A stretch of 64,000 nt of DNA from Bacteroidota bacterium (GCA_023416995.1 JAEZGI010000077.1:62001-126000); one strand, 5' to 3'; positions 34,321-44,257 are shown, counted from the first letter of the stretch. Numbers and translations are program-made. The notes: generated by a model from the sequence alone, not told the origin.

Positions 34321-34334
34321 TGTAAACGTTTACA
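34321..34334. promoter_or_regulatory. Perfect cre/LacI-type palindrome
   Basis: TGTAAACGTTTACA, a perfect 14-bp palindrome that fits the operator consensus of LacI/CcpA-type regulators. It occupies almost the whole gap between the convergent Gfo/Idh/MocA and response-regulator genes, so it is not at a normal promoter position; a decoy, roadblock or antisense-promoter function is possible. It nearly repeats the site before susC. Confidence 0.5.
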
Positions 34335-35102
34335 TTAATGCGCGGCAACCTTCGAAAGCATGTATTCTGTGGGAGTCATATTAAACTGTTTGTGAAACAT
34401 TTTGGCAAAATTGCTCTGTGAGCTGAAGCCAGTGAGGTCAGCAATTTCATACATCCTGTATTCGCCTGATGCCAGGAGCTCGGCTGCCTTTTTCAGCCTG
34501 GTAATATGAATAAATTCAGCCGGACTCATATCTGACACGGCTTTTATTTTTCGATAGAGTGTAACACGACTCATATTCATGCTGCCCGCCAGCCGCTCCA
34601 CATCAAGTGAAGGATCTTCAATATGATCAAGAATAGATTGTTTTAAGGTGTCAAGAAATTTTTCATCAGACTTTGTATGAGCAATGCTTTTGATATGCAC
34701 CAACGGTGAACTCGCGAAATACTCCCGTAACATGTTCCTGTTTGCCAGGAGACTACTGATCTGGGCCAGCAAATGCTCTTTTGAAAAGGGCTTTTCAATA
34801 TATGCATCTGCGCCAAGTTCCAGACCCTGCACCTTGGACTGAATGGTATTTTTTGCGGTCAATAAGATCACGGGTACATGCGACAGCTCGACGTCGCTTT
34901 TAATATGTTTGCAGAATTCATAACCATCCATTACCGGCATCATTATATCGCTGATCACCAGTTGTATTGCTTCCGACCGAAGAATATCAAGGGCCTCCGA
35001 GCCGTCGCCCGCGCGTCGCACCTGGTACCGTTCACATAACATCCGCTCCAGGAAATCAAGTAAATCATCGCTATCGTCAACAAGTAGGATAAGTGGTAAC
35101 AT
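34335..35102 (-). CDS. Response regulator with AraC-type DNA-binding domain
   Basis: A 255-residue protein: receiver domain (about 1-120) with acidic pocket D9/D10, phosphoacceptor D52 (VISDIMMP) and conserved LLTAK lysine, followed by an AraC/XylS helix-turn-helix pair (about 155-250: DVERLAGSMNMSRVTLYRKI, EIADLTGFSSQSNFAKMFHKQF). It lies 12 bases downstream of the sensor kinase gene in the same direction. In most Bacteroidota utilisation loci these modules are fused to the kinase; here they are a separate protein. The likely target is the susC promoter. Confidence 0.93.
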   Translation of the reverse strand: MLPLILLVDDSDDLLDFLERMLCERYQVRRAGDGSEALDILRSEAIQLVISDIMMPVMDGYEFCKHIKSDVELSHVPVILLTAKNTIQSKVQGLELGADAYIEKPFSKEHLLAQISSLLANRNMLREYFASSPLVHIKSIAHTKSDEKFLDTLKQSILDHIEDPSLDVERLAGSMNMSRVTLYRKIKAVSDMSPAEFIHITRLKKAAELLASGEYRMYEIADLTGFSSQSNFAKMFHKQFNMTPTEYMLSKVAAH

Positions 35103-35114
35103 AGTAAAGACGAT

Positions 35115-38100
35115 TTAAGAAATCATTTTTGAAATTGGATCTTTTGGTTTCTCCCTAATACCAATCAACGGAAGCTCCAGTACGAAAAGATTACAAAAAG
35201 GATCGTATGTTTCCAAAAACAGCCGGCCTCCATGAAGTTCAGCCAGTGACTTGGATAACGCCAGGCCAATACCAGTGCCTTTTTGCTGCCTGGTTTCACG
35301 AAGACGAAAAAATGGTTCAAAGATCTTTTCTTTCATTTCGGGAGGAACAAGGTACCCGTCGTTGGCAAACTGCACACGTGCATAGTCGTTAGTAACGGTC
35401 ATTGTAACAGCTACTTTAGTACCGGCATATTTCACCGCGTTACTGAAAAGATTACTGAGTATCTTTCGCAAACCATCTTCATCTGCGTTGAGTATACAGT
35501 TATTTCCACCGTAATCAATCTCGTAGCCAATTCGGCGCTTGACTGCCATCGGCTGGAAATCAAGATAATGTTCTTCAAGCATGGCGGTAAGATTCAGCCG
35601 CCTGAAATCAAGACTAAAACTTTTTGTTTCAGTTTTTCTAAAGTCGAGCACACCGGTTGCGAGAGAGATCAGCCTGTTGGTATTTTTTTCAAGTGTTCTG
35701 ATGTCATGATAAATCGCGGGGTAATCACCGATCTTTTCAGTGATGTTTTCTACAGGGCCCTTGATTAATGTGAGTGGTGTGCGAATTTCATGCGACACGG
35801 CCGTGAAGAAATCGATTTTGGCTGCGTAGATCTCTCTTTCTTTTTTTTCTTTTGCCCGTTGTACCAGGAAACGCGCAACAAAAAAGCCGATAGCCAACAG
35901 CGCCACAGCATATAGAAGATAAGCCCACCAACTTCTCCATACCGGCGGTTCAATACGAATTTTTAGCGAAGCTTCAGTTCCATCCAAAGCTGTCTTTACC
36001 CGGAATACGTAAATACCCGGCGAAAGATCGGTGTAATACACCCTGCGGTTCACGGGGAGATGGTTCCAATCTTCATCAATGCCCTCCAGCATAAACCAAT
36101 AGCTGGTCATATCAGGACTTACAAAACTCAGCGCCGCAAAATTGATGCTGAAAGACGATTGTTCATGTGTCACTGTTACCTGGTCCGTGCGTGAAATTGC
36201 CTGGTCAGATTTGACGGAAGCGGATCCACCCAAACCGGGATGCTGAATCTGAAAGTCTGTAATATATACGGGTGGTGCGAACTTGCTGAAATTACATTCA
36301 TCTGGTCTTACGCTAATGAGACCTTTAACACTTCCGAAATAGAGGGTGCCATTTTCATCGCAGAACCCGGAGTTATAATTGAATTGATCATTCAACAATC
36401 CGGATGAACGGGTGAATACTTTGATCTTTTTATGTTCATCCATCACTATCAAACCTTTGGAGCTGGTGAGCCAGATCCGTTGGTTTTTATCTTCGATAAT
36501 CTTAAAAATAAAATTGCTGGGAAGCCCGTCGCGGGTGTTGTAGTTGATAAGCTTTTTACCGTCTGAAGATAATTTGATCGCACCTGCACCCTCTGTTCCA
36601 AACCAGATGTTTTGTTTACTGTCGACCATAACAGCGTTGATGGTTCTGGCTGATTGCAGTAGCGGCTCATGCACAAGGTCTTCCAGCTTACCATGTTTTC
36701 CCGTTACAGGGTTATAGAAGAAAACGCCGTTACCATGAGTCCCCATCCAGATGGTTTTATCCGCCGCTTCTGCAAGACTTGATATAAAGACATTGTCAGG
36801 TACCTCCGGGCACCTTGAAAATGTTTTGGTATCGCGATGGTATTTATGCAACGAGTTACCGGTACCGAGAAATATCGTCCCATCGCTGGTTTGAAGCATG
36901 CTTACGATAAAGCCGTTTCTCAGGTGATCCGGCCCTGTTCCTTCTGTTACGTGCCTGGTTATCCTCCCGGTTTTGCGATCCATAATATCCAGCCCATGTT
37001 CATGCGTGCCGATCCATACTTCGTTACCAGTTATCAAAAGGCCATGAATATTTGAATAACTGATGCTTCCGGGTTTTCCATCAGGCGTGAAATGTGTGAT
37101 CTTACCGGTTCGGGGATCCAGGCGGTTTAACCCTGCGTCTTCAGTGCCTATCCAGATAAAGCCATCACTGTCTTTTTGAATTTCCCGGACGGCACTGCCG
37201 TGGAGACTGCTATCAAGATTATCTGCGAAATATTTCTTGAAGGCTGCGTATTGACGCGTGTAATAATTCACACCACCAAAATAGGTTCCTGCCCAAACTC
37301 CGCCTTCAGTGTCTTTGCACAAAGTATACACTGCGTTATCGTTTAGCGAGTAGGGATCCAGGAACTGTTTCCTGATCTGTGTGAAACTCCCGGTGGTGCG
37401 GTCAAGTATAAAGATGCCCGATTCAGTAGCGAACCAGTATTCGTTGTCAGAGTATTTCAAAATATCACGAACATATACTGAGGTTTTATCGTCGTTGTAA
37501 ACGAGTATGTCCTTATAAGTGCCGGTTTTTGTATTTAAAGCTTTGACGCCCTGGCAGGTTGTACCGATATAGATGGTATCGCCCGCGCCGGGAAGCATTT
37601 TCTGAACCATACAGGATAAAGCGGCAGGAGAGTTCTTATAAATGTTGTATGCGCTGAATGTTTCTTTCAGATCATCAAACCGGTAGATGGCGCCATCTTT
37701 TCCTGCAAACCACATACGGTTCTCACTGTCCATGCACATCGCTTCTGCATCAAAATACGTAGCCGGCGGATACATATTCATTGTCCTTGTCAGGGGAGTA
37801 TAACGGTATAATGTTGAGCCGGATATGATCCACATGCGCCCCTTTGAATCAGTTTGAACGCCATTCACCTCTGTTAAAGGAACAGGGAAGGGAACGAGCT
37901 TTTCGCGGGTTTCATCAAAGCTGTACAGACCCTTTTGTGTTCCAACCCACAACATGCTATCAGGGTCATTATACAGATAATAGATCAGTTCTCTTTCGGC
38001 CCAGTCTTTTTCATCTTCGTGTATTTTGAACAGTTTGAACTGGTATCCGTCAAAGCGGTTAAGTCCTTCCTTAGTGCCGAACCATAAGAACCCCGATTTG

Positions 38101-38249
38101 TCCTGTATGCAGGTAAATACCGTGTTGTTTGATAATCCATTTTCCACCTGGTAATGTCTGAAATAATACGGTTGTGCATAACCGTTATAAAATGTGATGA
38201 CAGTAAGCAGGACGATCAGGATAGAGATATGCAGCGGTTTGGTAAACAC
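35115..38249 (-). CDS. Two-component sensor histidine kinase with periplasmic beta-propellers (HTCS-like)
   Basis: A 1044-residue membrane kinase. After a signal segment (about 1-25) come Reg_prop beta-propeller repeats (about 35-690) with many W-F/V-G-T blades (GFLWFGTKEGLNRF, MLWVGTQKGLYSF), a Y_Y_Y domain (about 700-765) and a transmembrane helix (about 775-797). The HisKA box has H820 in AVSHEIRTPLTLIKG; HATPase motifs are LFSNAVKYAG, the ILFEPFF-type loop and GTGIGLAL. Unlike a standard HTCS it lacks a receiver and an output domain; both sit in the next gene. The start is GTG at 38249. It diverges from susC and probably senses an oligosaccharide in the periplasm. Confidence 0.95.
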   Translation of the reverse strand: MFTKPLHISILIVLLTVITFYNGYAQPYYFRHYQVENGLSNNTVFTCIQDKSGFLWFGTKEGLNRFDGYQFKLFKIHEDEKDWAERELIYYLYNDPDSMLWVGTQKGLYSFDETREKLVPFPVPLTEVNGVQTDSKGRMWIISGSTLYRYTPLTRTMNMYPPATYFDAEAMCMDSENRMWFAGKDGAIYRFDDLKETFSAYNIYKNSPAALSCMVQKMLPGAGDTIYIGTTCQGVKALNTKTGTYKDILVYNDDKTSVYVRDILKYSDNEYWFATESGIFILDRTTGSFTQIRKQFLDPYSLNDNAVYTLCKDTEGGVWAGTYFGGVNYYTRQYAAFKKYFADNLDSSLHGSAVREIQKDSDGFIWIGTEDAGLNRLDPRTGKITHFTPDGKPGSISYSNIHGLLITGNEVWIGTHEHGLDIMDRKTGRITRHVTEGTGPDHLRNGFIVSMLQTSDGTIFLGTGNSLHKYHRDTKTFSRCPEVPDNVFISSLAEAADKTIWMGTHGNGVFFYNPVTGKHGKLEDLVHEPLLQSARTINAVMVDSKQNIWFGTEGAGAIKLSSDGKKLINYNTRDGLPSNFIFKIIEDKNQRIWLTSSKGLIVMDEHKKIKVFTRSSGLLNDQFNYNSGFCDENGTLYFGSVKGLISVRPDECNFSKFAPPVYITDFQIQHPGLGGSASVKSDQAISRTDQVTVTHEQSSFSINFAALSFVSPDMTSYWFMLEGIDEDWNHLPVNRRVYYTDLSPGIYVFRVKTALDGTEASLKIRIEPPVWRSWWAYLLYAVALLAIGFFVARFLVQRAKEKKEREIYAAKIDFFTAVSHEIRTPLTLIKGPVENITEKIGDYPAIYHDIRTLEKNTNRLISLATGVLDFRKTETKSFSLDFRRLNLTAMLEEHYLDFQPMAVKRRIGYEIDYGGNNCILNADEDGLRKILSNLFSNAVKYAGTKVAVTMTVTNDYARVQFANDGYLVPPEMKEKIFEPFFRLRETRQQKGTGIGLALSKSLAELHGGRLFLETYDPFCNLFVLELPLIGIREKPKDPISKMIS

Positions 38250-38371
38250 ATCTTTTGTTTGTGGTGATCAGTAAATGGCAGGAAAATCTGCTGGTTTCAA
38301 AATGTTACAACGGGAAAATATTTTGATACACAGGGAATGCACGATTGATCAAATTAGATTTTCCTTCACAT

Positions 38372-38386
38372 TACATTTTAAATGTA
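38372..38386. promoter_or_regulatory. AT-rich inverted repeat in the susC/kinase intergenic region
   Basis: TACATTTTAAATGTA, a perfect 7-bp inverted repeat around one T, sits 64 bases upstream of the susC start and in the divergent 200-base gap. It is separate from the cre-like site at 38406. A candidate for the AraC-type regulator, by position only. Confidence 0.35.
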
Positions 38387-38405
38387 GGTATTAAACCTGA
38401 ATAAA

Positions 38406-38421
38406 ATGTAAACGTTTGCAT
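38406..38421. promoter_or_regulatory. cre/LacI-type operator upstream of susC
   Basis: ATGTAAACGTTTGCAT matches the palindrome at 34321 with one base change (TGTAAACGTTT-G-CA) and fits the LacI/CcpA operator type. It lies 29 bases before the susC start and overlaps a TTTG that could serve as a -33 element, a good repressor position. The LacI regulator encoded at 47468 is the obvious candidate binder. Confidence 0.6.
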
Positions 38422-38449
38422 TGTATTATTAACTAACAATCGTTGCTGT

Positions 38450-41400
38450 ATGAGACCCATCAACAGGGCGCATTCGCCTTCTATCAAGCCAGATGCATGT
38501 TGCAACCGGCGGGGAATTTTCCGGATATTTTTATGGTTATTCCTGTTTTCTGTGCCGCTTTTTTCTTTGGCTCAAACCGAACCTGTCAAGGTATCCGGCT
38601 TTGTTCGTGATACCGGTCGTGTAGCCATGCCGCAGGTGACCGTGCAGGAAAAAGGTACCAACAATACCACTATGACCCAGGCCGACGGGAGTTTTACCCT
38701 GACCGTTCAGGGTACAAATTCTGTACTGGTGTTTTCTTTTATCGGCTATGAAACACAGGAACAACGGGTAGGAGATCAAACCGTGTTTGCTGTGGCAATG
38801 GTACAATCGAACAGCGACCTCGGCGAGGTAATCGTGGTTGGATATGATACACGGAAAAAAGGCTCCATCACAGGTGCAGTATCGACCATTACAGCTAAGG
38901 ATATTGAACGGGTTCATGGGGGAGCAACCGTTAGTACCGCACTGGCAGGAAAAATTCCCGGTGTTACGTTCCGGATGCCCGATGGCCGGCCGGGCGCATC
39001 TGCCAACATCCAGATAAGAAACATGGGTGCCGTGTTATATGTTATTGATGGTATCCAGCAGGATGCGGGGCAGTTTAATAACCTTGCACAGAATGATATT
39101 GAAAGTATAACTGTATTAAAAGATGGAGCGGCAGCTATTTATGGGGTACGTGCTGCCAACGGGGTGGTGGTTGTAACCACAAAAAAAGGGAGGGCAAACA
39201 CGCCTAATACCATCAATGTAGACGCCTATGCGGGCTGGCAGAACTGGTCAAGGTTTCTGGATGTACTCGATAACTCATATGATTATATGTATTACCGGGC
39301 AGATGCAGAAATGAATGGTTTGAATCAAAGCACCACCATTACGAAGGAGGAATTAGAAAAGTACCGTGCAGGTACCGAACGTGGTTATCAAAGCTTCGAC
39401 TGGAAAGATTTCATTATTCAAAAAAATGCACCGCTCACGTCGGTTAATGTAAATGTAACCGGCGGAACAGATAAACTCACTTATTATCTGTCTGCAACGC
39501 GACTTGATCAAAACTCGGTGCTGGGTCGTGAGTTTAAATTTGGAAGAACAAATATTCAATCGAATGTAAACGCTACAATAGCACGCGGTCTACGTGCCGG
39601 TATGATGATTAATGGTCGTATCGAAACGCGCGATAATCCTGGAGTACCGCAGGCTGATGACTATTGGTTGGCCAGGTTTGCAATTCTGCGCAACACACCG
39701 CTTGAACGACCTTATGCCAACGATAATCCGGCATATCTGAATGATATCAAACACAATGAAACAAACTGGGCCTATCTGAACAAAACGCTTGGTGGTAAGT
39801 ATAAAAGTGAATGGCGGGTACTTCAGACAAACATGTCGCTGGAGTATGATATACCAGGTGTAAAGGGCCTGATGTTAAGAGGGATGTATTCTTATTATAT
39901 CGCGGATCATCTGCTCAACAATCATGAGTACACTTATAATGCTTATACCTACAACCCGGCTGATGATACTTATACAAGAACCGGGGGCAGCACTAATCCC
40001 TGGCGCGAAAGGGAACAGGTAAAACAAATCAATGTTACCACCCAGGCGCAGATCAATTACAACAATACATTTGGGCAGCATACCATTGGTGCACTTGTGG
40101 TGGCCGAACGTATCCGCAACCAGCGTCTGCGCAACTGGATACATGCCGTTCCCAGCACAAATGTTTTACCACTTATCTACTTCAATACTGCTGATACCTA
40201 CGATGACAGTGACGATCGCCAGGCCCGTATCGGCTACATTGGTAAATTATCTTACAATTTTGCAAACAAGTACTTCCTCGAAGCAGCCGCACGCAGGGAC
40301 GCATCTTACCTTTTTGCACCGGATAAACGTGTTGGATATTTTCCAACGGTATCTGCAGGCTGGCGCATCACTGAAGAAAATTTCATGAAGGGGTTGCTGG
40401 AGAATGGCTCGATCCTTTCTGAATTGAAACTGCGCGCTTCATACGGAGAGCTCGGTGATGATGGCTCTGCGCTTGGGCTGCCTGCATATTCTTATATTGA
40501 AGGTTATTCTTACAACCAGGGTATTGCCATCCTGGGTGGTGTACCGGTTGTGGGCTCACGCGACAGGGGTGTACCCATCACAAATATCTCCTGGCTCACC
40601 AGCAGCATTACTGATATCGGTATTGACTTCACTTTACTGAACGGGAAGATCATTGGTAGCGCGGATTATTTTTATCGCAAACGTTCAGGACTACGCGGCA
40701 GGAGACAGGACATACTCGTACCCAACGAAATCGGTTATACGCTGCCTGATGAAAATCTGAACAGTGACGCCCAGTTTGGCTATGAAGCCGGTCTTAGTTA
40801 TCGTGGTAAAATAGGTAAGGTTAATTTTGATGTAAGCGGAAATGCAGCGTATACCCGTCAAAAATTTCTAAGCTCTTACAATCCGGTGTTTTTTAATTCA
40901 TGGGATCAATACCGCAATTCAATCGAAAACAGGTTCACAAGGACAAACTGGGGCTACGAGGTAATCGGCCAGTTCACATCCCAGGAAGAAATTAATAATT
41001 ATCCTGTGAACATAGATAACCAGGGTAACCGCACGTTGTTGCCGGGTGATCTTATTTATCGTGACATAAATAACGACGGAAAGATCAATGGTTTTGACGA
41101 AAGACCTATCGGGTGGGGAGTAGGTGCACAACCAAATATAAACTTCGGTTTAAGCATCGGCGCCACATACGCAGGAGTTGATTTTCATATTGATTTTTCC
41201 GGCGCCTCGGGTTACACCTGGTATCAGAACTGGGAAACAAAATGGGCCTTCCAGAATGATGGTAACCTGAACACCATCTTCCTTGACAGATGGCACCGCG
41301 CCGATCCGTTTGATGTAAACAGTGAATGGATCCCCGGTAAATATCCGCCTAACCGATTCAACCAGGGAGGTCATAGGAACTACAACAACAGCAACGATTT

Positions 41401-41638
41401 CTGGGCACATAATGTTACTTACCTGCGTGCGCGTACCATTGAGTTAGGGTATAGTATTCCGCAATCTATCCTGAGCAGGATCAGAATCAAAAAAGCAAGA
41501 TTTTATGTGAACGGGTTTAACCTTTTTTCTATTGATAACCTGAAAGCATTTTCAGTTGATCCGGAGGTTACGGAAGAAAACGGATTACAATTTCCGCAAA
41601 ACAAATTTGTGAACGTAGGTGTGAATCTTTCATTCTGA
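38450..41638 (+). CDS. susC: SusC/RagA-type TonB-dependent outer-membrane transporter
   Basis: A 1062-residue importer for oligosaccharides. A signal peptide (to about 42, with a long basic lead) is followed by a carboxypeptidase-regulatory domain (about 47-125), the region LGEVIVVGYDTRKKGSITGAV resembling the TonB box, the plug (about 130-240, ALAGKIPGV, MGAVLYVIDGI, IESITVLKDGAAAIYGVRAANGVV), and a 22-strand barrel to the terminal NVGVNLSF. It is followed 22 bases later by its SusD partner. Expression is probably controlled from the intergenic region, which holds two palindromes and faces the sensor kinase. Confidence 0.97.
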   Translation: MRPINRAHSPSIKPDACCNRRGIFRIFLWLFLFSVPLFSLAQTEPVKVSGFVRDTGRVAMPQVTVQEKGTNNTTMTQADGSFTLTVQGTNSVLVFSFIGYETQEQRVGDQTVFAVAMVQSNSDLGEVIVVGYDTRKKGSITGAVSTITAKDIERVHGGATVSTALAGKIPGVTFRMPDGRPGASANIQIRNMGAVLYVIDGIQQDAGQFNNLAQNDIESITVLKDGAAAIYGVRAANGVVVVTTKKGRANTPNTINVDAYAGWQNWSRFLDVLDNSYDYMYYRADAEMNGLNQSTTITKEELEKYRAGTERGYQSFDWKDFIIQKNAPLTSVNVNVTGGTDKLTYYLSATRLDQNSVLGREFKFGRTNIQSNVNATIARGLRAGMMINGRIETRDNPGVPQADDYWLARFAILRNTPLERPYANDNPAYLNDIKHNETNWAYLNKTLGGKYKSEWRVLQTNMSLEYDIPGVKGLMLRGMYSYYIADHLLNNHEYTYNAYTYNPADDTYTRTGGSTNPWREREQVKQINVTTQAQINYNNTFGQHTIGALVVAERIRNQRLRNWIHAVPSTNVLPLIYFNTADTYDDSDDRQARIGYIGKLSYNFANKYFLEAAARRDASYLFAPDKRVGYFPTVSAGWRITEENFMKGLLENGSILSELKLRASYGELGDDGSALGLPAYSYIEGYSYNQGIAILGGVPVVGSRDRGVPITNISWLTSSITDIGIDFTLLNGKIIGSADYFYRKRSGLRGRRQDILVPNEIGYTLPDENLNSDAQFGYEAGLSYRGKIGKVNFDVSGNAAYTRQKFLSSYNPVFFNSWDQYRNSIENRFTRTNWGYEVIGQFTSQEEINNYPVNIDNQGNRTLLPGDLIYRDINNDGKINGFDERPIGWGVGAQPNINFGLSIGATYAGVDFHIDFSGASGYTWYQNWETKWAFQNDGNLNTIFLDRWHRADPFDVNSEWIPGKYPPNRFNQGGHRNYNNSNDFWAHNVTYLRARTIELGYSIPQSILSRIRIKKARFYVNGFNLFSIDNLKAFSVDPEVTEENGLQFPQNKFVNVGVNLSF

Positions 41639-41660
41639 TCAGCGCCTAAACAGATAAATC

Positions 41661-43535
41661 ATGAAAAAACTAATTTATATAGCAATCGCTGCAATGGTGT
41701 TGAACAGCACCAGTTGTAAAAAGGATAGCGAGTTCCTCGATGAACCACCTACTTCTATCCTTACCAACGACCAGGCCTTTCGTGATCCTGCGCAGGTACT
41801 ATCAATCCTTGCCAATCTTTACAACCGCCAGGTGGATATTTCTACCCCGAAAGACTGGGTAACCATGGCTGATTTCAGTGAAAGTTTCCCTTCTTCGAAT
41901 GGTCACACTTACATCGTACAAAGGAATAACTGGGGTTATGGTGAGTGGGGCAACTGGGACTATGGTTATATCCGCGACCTTAATCTTTTTATTGAACGTG
42001 CCAATGCCGCTACCACCTTATCTCCGGCAGATCAAAGCCGGTTTGTATCTGAAGCCAGGTTTTTAAGGGCCAATTTTTATTTTGAACTGGTGAAACGAAT
42101 GGGAGGTGTACCATTGATCACCACTTCGCTGTTGTATGATTTCAGCGGTGATCCCACCTATCTTCAACAACCCCGTGCAAAAGAATCCGACATCTATGAT
42201 TTTGTATTGAAAGAAGGCGATGAAATAAAAGATCTGTTACCCGCGAACCTGCGGGACAGGTCACGCGCGTCCAAAGGTGCGGTTCTCGCCATGCAGGCGC
42301 GTGCCGCTTTATATGCAGGGTCAATTGCAAAGTATGGTGCTAACACTCCACAGGTGTCGCTTCCCGGTGGCGAAGTGGGTATCCCTTCAGATGCTGCAAA
42401 CAGTTATTATACCAAAGCACTGAGTGCCGCAACGGAAATCATCAACGGCTCTGCAGGAGCTTATGCCCTGTATCAAAACAAACCTGATCTGGCAGATAAT
42501 TTTGCAAATGTCTTTCTTGACAAGGGTAACAACCCTGAAACCATTTTTATTGAAGATTTTAAACTTAAAAGCGGTAAGGTGCATGCTTTCACTGTTGCAA
42601 ATCAACCAAGATTTGGTGCGGAGGAAGAAGAAGGCGGGCGACTTAATCCCTCACTCAACCTCGTACAATCATTTGAGAGACTGGACAATACTTTCGCGCC
42701 TTTCAATACGAACCAGTTATATGTTAATCAAACCGACATATTTGCGGACCGGGATGCGCGCTTAGCCGGCACCGTTATATTGCCCGGCACCTCCTTTAAA
42801 GGAAGAAATGTTGATATCTGGGCGGGTTATGAACTCGCCGATGGATCTATCATCACAGGTGATGACCGTGGCGCACAGAAAACTTTACCGGGTCAAACGA
42901 ATCCCGTCCAGGTGGTTGGTTTTGACGGCCCCGTTGCTAATAAGGAGTTCACTGCACAGTCGGGATTTTATATCCGGAAATATCTTGATCCTGCAGCAGG
43001 ATCCGGTTCAAGAGGAACAAACAGCGAGGTTCCGTTTATCAGGTACCGCTACGCAGAAGTTTTACTAAATGCGGCCGAAGCGGCATTTGAGCTTGGACAA
43101 AAAGATGTGGCAGCAGATTACATGAACGAGGTGAGGGCCAGGGCCGGGTTAACAATACCTTTGTCTGCCGCCGAAATCACCTTCGATCGTATCGTACATG
43201 AAAGAAGGGTTGAGCTTGCTTTTGAAGGACATCGTTTATACGATATGAAAAGATGGAGGCTCGCCCATATTGTGTGGGATGGCGCCACCATGTCGGAAGC
43301 CGACTTGCTGAGCGATATCGGCAAGGCAACCAAACGTACGACGCAACCTTTTGGTTTATGGCCATACCGCATCTATAACCCCGGCAGTCCTGACAATGGC
43401 AAATGGCGATATAGAATTATAAAACCGGGTCTGGTAACAGGAGCGAACCGGTTCCAGCTTGGTAACTATTATTCTTTTATTGATGATAACATCCGTGCGA
43501 ACAATCCTAAAATCGTAAGACAGCCTAATCAATAA
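41661..43535 (+). CDS. susD: SusD/RagB-type surface glycan-binding lipoprotein
   Basis: A 624-residue lipoprotein; the signal ends in NSTSC, giving a lipid anchor. The SusD core is visible: LDEPPTSILTNDQAF, FLRANFYFELVKRMGGVPLIT, GAVLAMQARAALYAG, and the C-terminal YRYAEVLLNAAEAAFELG and ERRVELAFEGHRLYDMKRW. It lids the SusC barrel and delivers oligosaccharides to it. It is encoded 22 bases after susC and 20 bases before a DUF3823 gene, a usual SusCD trio. Confidence 0.97.
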   Translation: MKKLIYIAIAAMVLNSTSCKKDSEFLDEPPTSILTNDQAFRDPAQVLSILANLYNRQVDISTPKDWVTMADFSESFPSSNGHTYIVQRNNWGYGEWGNWDYGYIRDLNLFIERANAATTLSPADQSRFVSEARFLRANFYFELVKRMGGVPLITTSLLYDFSGDPTYLQQPRAKESDIYDFVLKEGDEIKDLLPANLRDRSRASKGAVLAMQARAALYAGSIAKYGANTPQVSLPGGEVGIPSDAANSYYTKALSAATEIINGSAGAYALYQNKPDLADNFANVFLDKGNNPETIFIEDFKLKSGKVHAFTVANQPRFGAEEEEGGRLNPSLNLVQSFERLDNTFAPFNTNQLYVNQTDIFADRDARLAGTVILPGTSFKGRNVDIWAGYELADGSIITGDDRGAQKTLPGQTNPVQVVGFDGPVANKEFTAQSGFYIRKYLDPAAGSGSRGTNSEVPFIRYRYAEVLLNAAEAAFELGQKDVAADYMNEVRARAGLTIPLSAAEITFDRIVHERRVELAFEGHRLYDMKRWRLAHIVWDGATMSEADLLSDIGKATKRTTQPFGLWPYRIYNPGSPDNGKWRYRIIKPGLVTGANRFQLGNYYSFIDDNIRANNPKIVRQPNQ

Positions 43536-43555
43536 AGACATTTAAACTGAACGTC

Positions 43556-44257
43556 ATGAACAAGATATCGGGATATATATTCTGCATGATCACCCTCTTC
43601 CTGTCAGTATCATGCAAAAAAGATAATTATGATGCGCCATCATCAACACTCACCGGAAGACTGGTTTACCAGGGAACGGCAATCGAACTTGAATACGACC
43701 GTGTGCCCTTCCAGATCTATCAATATGGCTTTGGCAAAATCGGATCAATAGACGGAACCTTTACACCTGAGGGTGCTTACTCTGTTTTGCTATTTGATGG
43801 CGAATACAAGTTTGTTTTACCTATCGGACAGGGACCGTTCAAAGCAAAAGAGATTGCGGCGGGCCGACCCGACAGTATATCAGTAACCGTTAGCGGCAAC
43901 CAGGTGATGGATATTAATGTTGAACCTTATTATATGATCCGTGATCCGCAGATCACCATCGCAGGAGGAAACGTTACCGGTACCTTTAAGGCAGAAAAAA
44001 TTGTTACGGATGCAAGTGGAAAAGATATAGAGCGCGTACACTTATATATCAACAAAACGAAATTTGTTTCCGGCGCAGACAATATTGCCGGGAGCAGTAT
44101 CAACGGTGCGGATATTATGAACGCTAATGAAATAAGCATGACAGTGGGTGTTCCGGCAATTTCACCAACACAAAATTATGTTTTTGCACGCATCGGGCTT
44201 AAGGTACAAGGCATTGAGGATATGATTTTTTCACCTGTTGTGAAACTAACATTTTAA
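43556..44257 (+). CDS. DUF3823 lipoprotein of the utilisation locus
   Basis: A 233-residue protein with lipobox near SVSC (C20) and an immunoglobulin-like beta-rich mature part (LTGRLVYQGTAIELEYDRVPFQIYQYGFG, TPEGAYSVLLFDGEYKFVLPIGQGPF, MDINVEPYYMIRDPQITIAGGNVTGTFKAEKI). This matches DUF3823, usually found right after susD. Such proteins are thought to bind glycans or assist the SusCD complex at the surface; no catalytic residues are expected. It is followed 40 bases later by the GH2 gene. Confidence 0.85.
   Translation: MNKISGYIFCMITLFLSVSCKKDNYDAPSSTLTGRLVYQGTAIELEYDRVPFQIYQYGFGKIGSIDGTFTPEGAYSVLLFDGEYKFVLPIGQGPFKAKEIAAGRPDSISVTVSGNQVMDINVEPYYMIRDPQITIAGGNVTGTFKAEKIVTDASGKDIERVHLYINKTKFVSGADNIAGSSINGADIMNANEISMTVGVPAISPTQNYVFARIGLKVQGIEDMIFSPVVKLTF

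Noticed and set aside
35283..35768. 161-codon plus-strand frame inside the sensor kinase gene
   Set aside because: It is antisense to the conserved HisKA/HATPase region, whose motifs are intact in the other strand.
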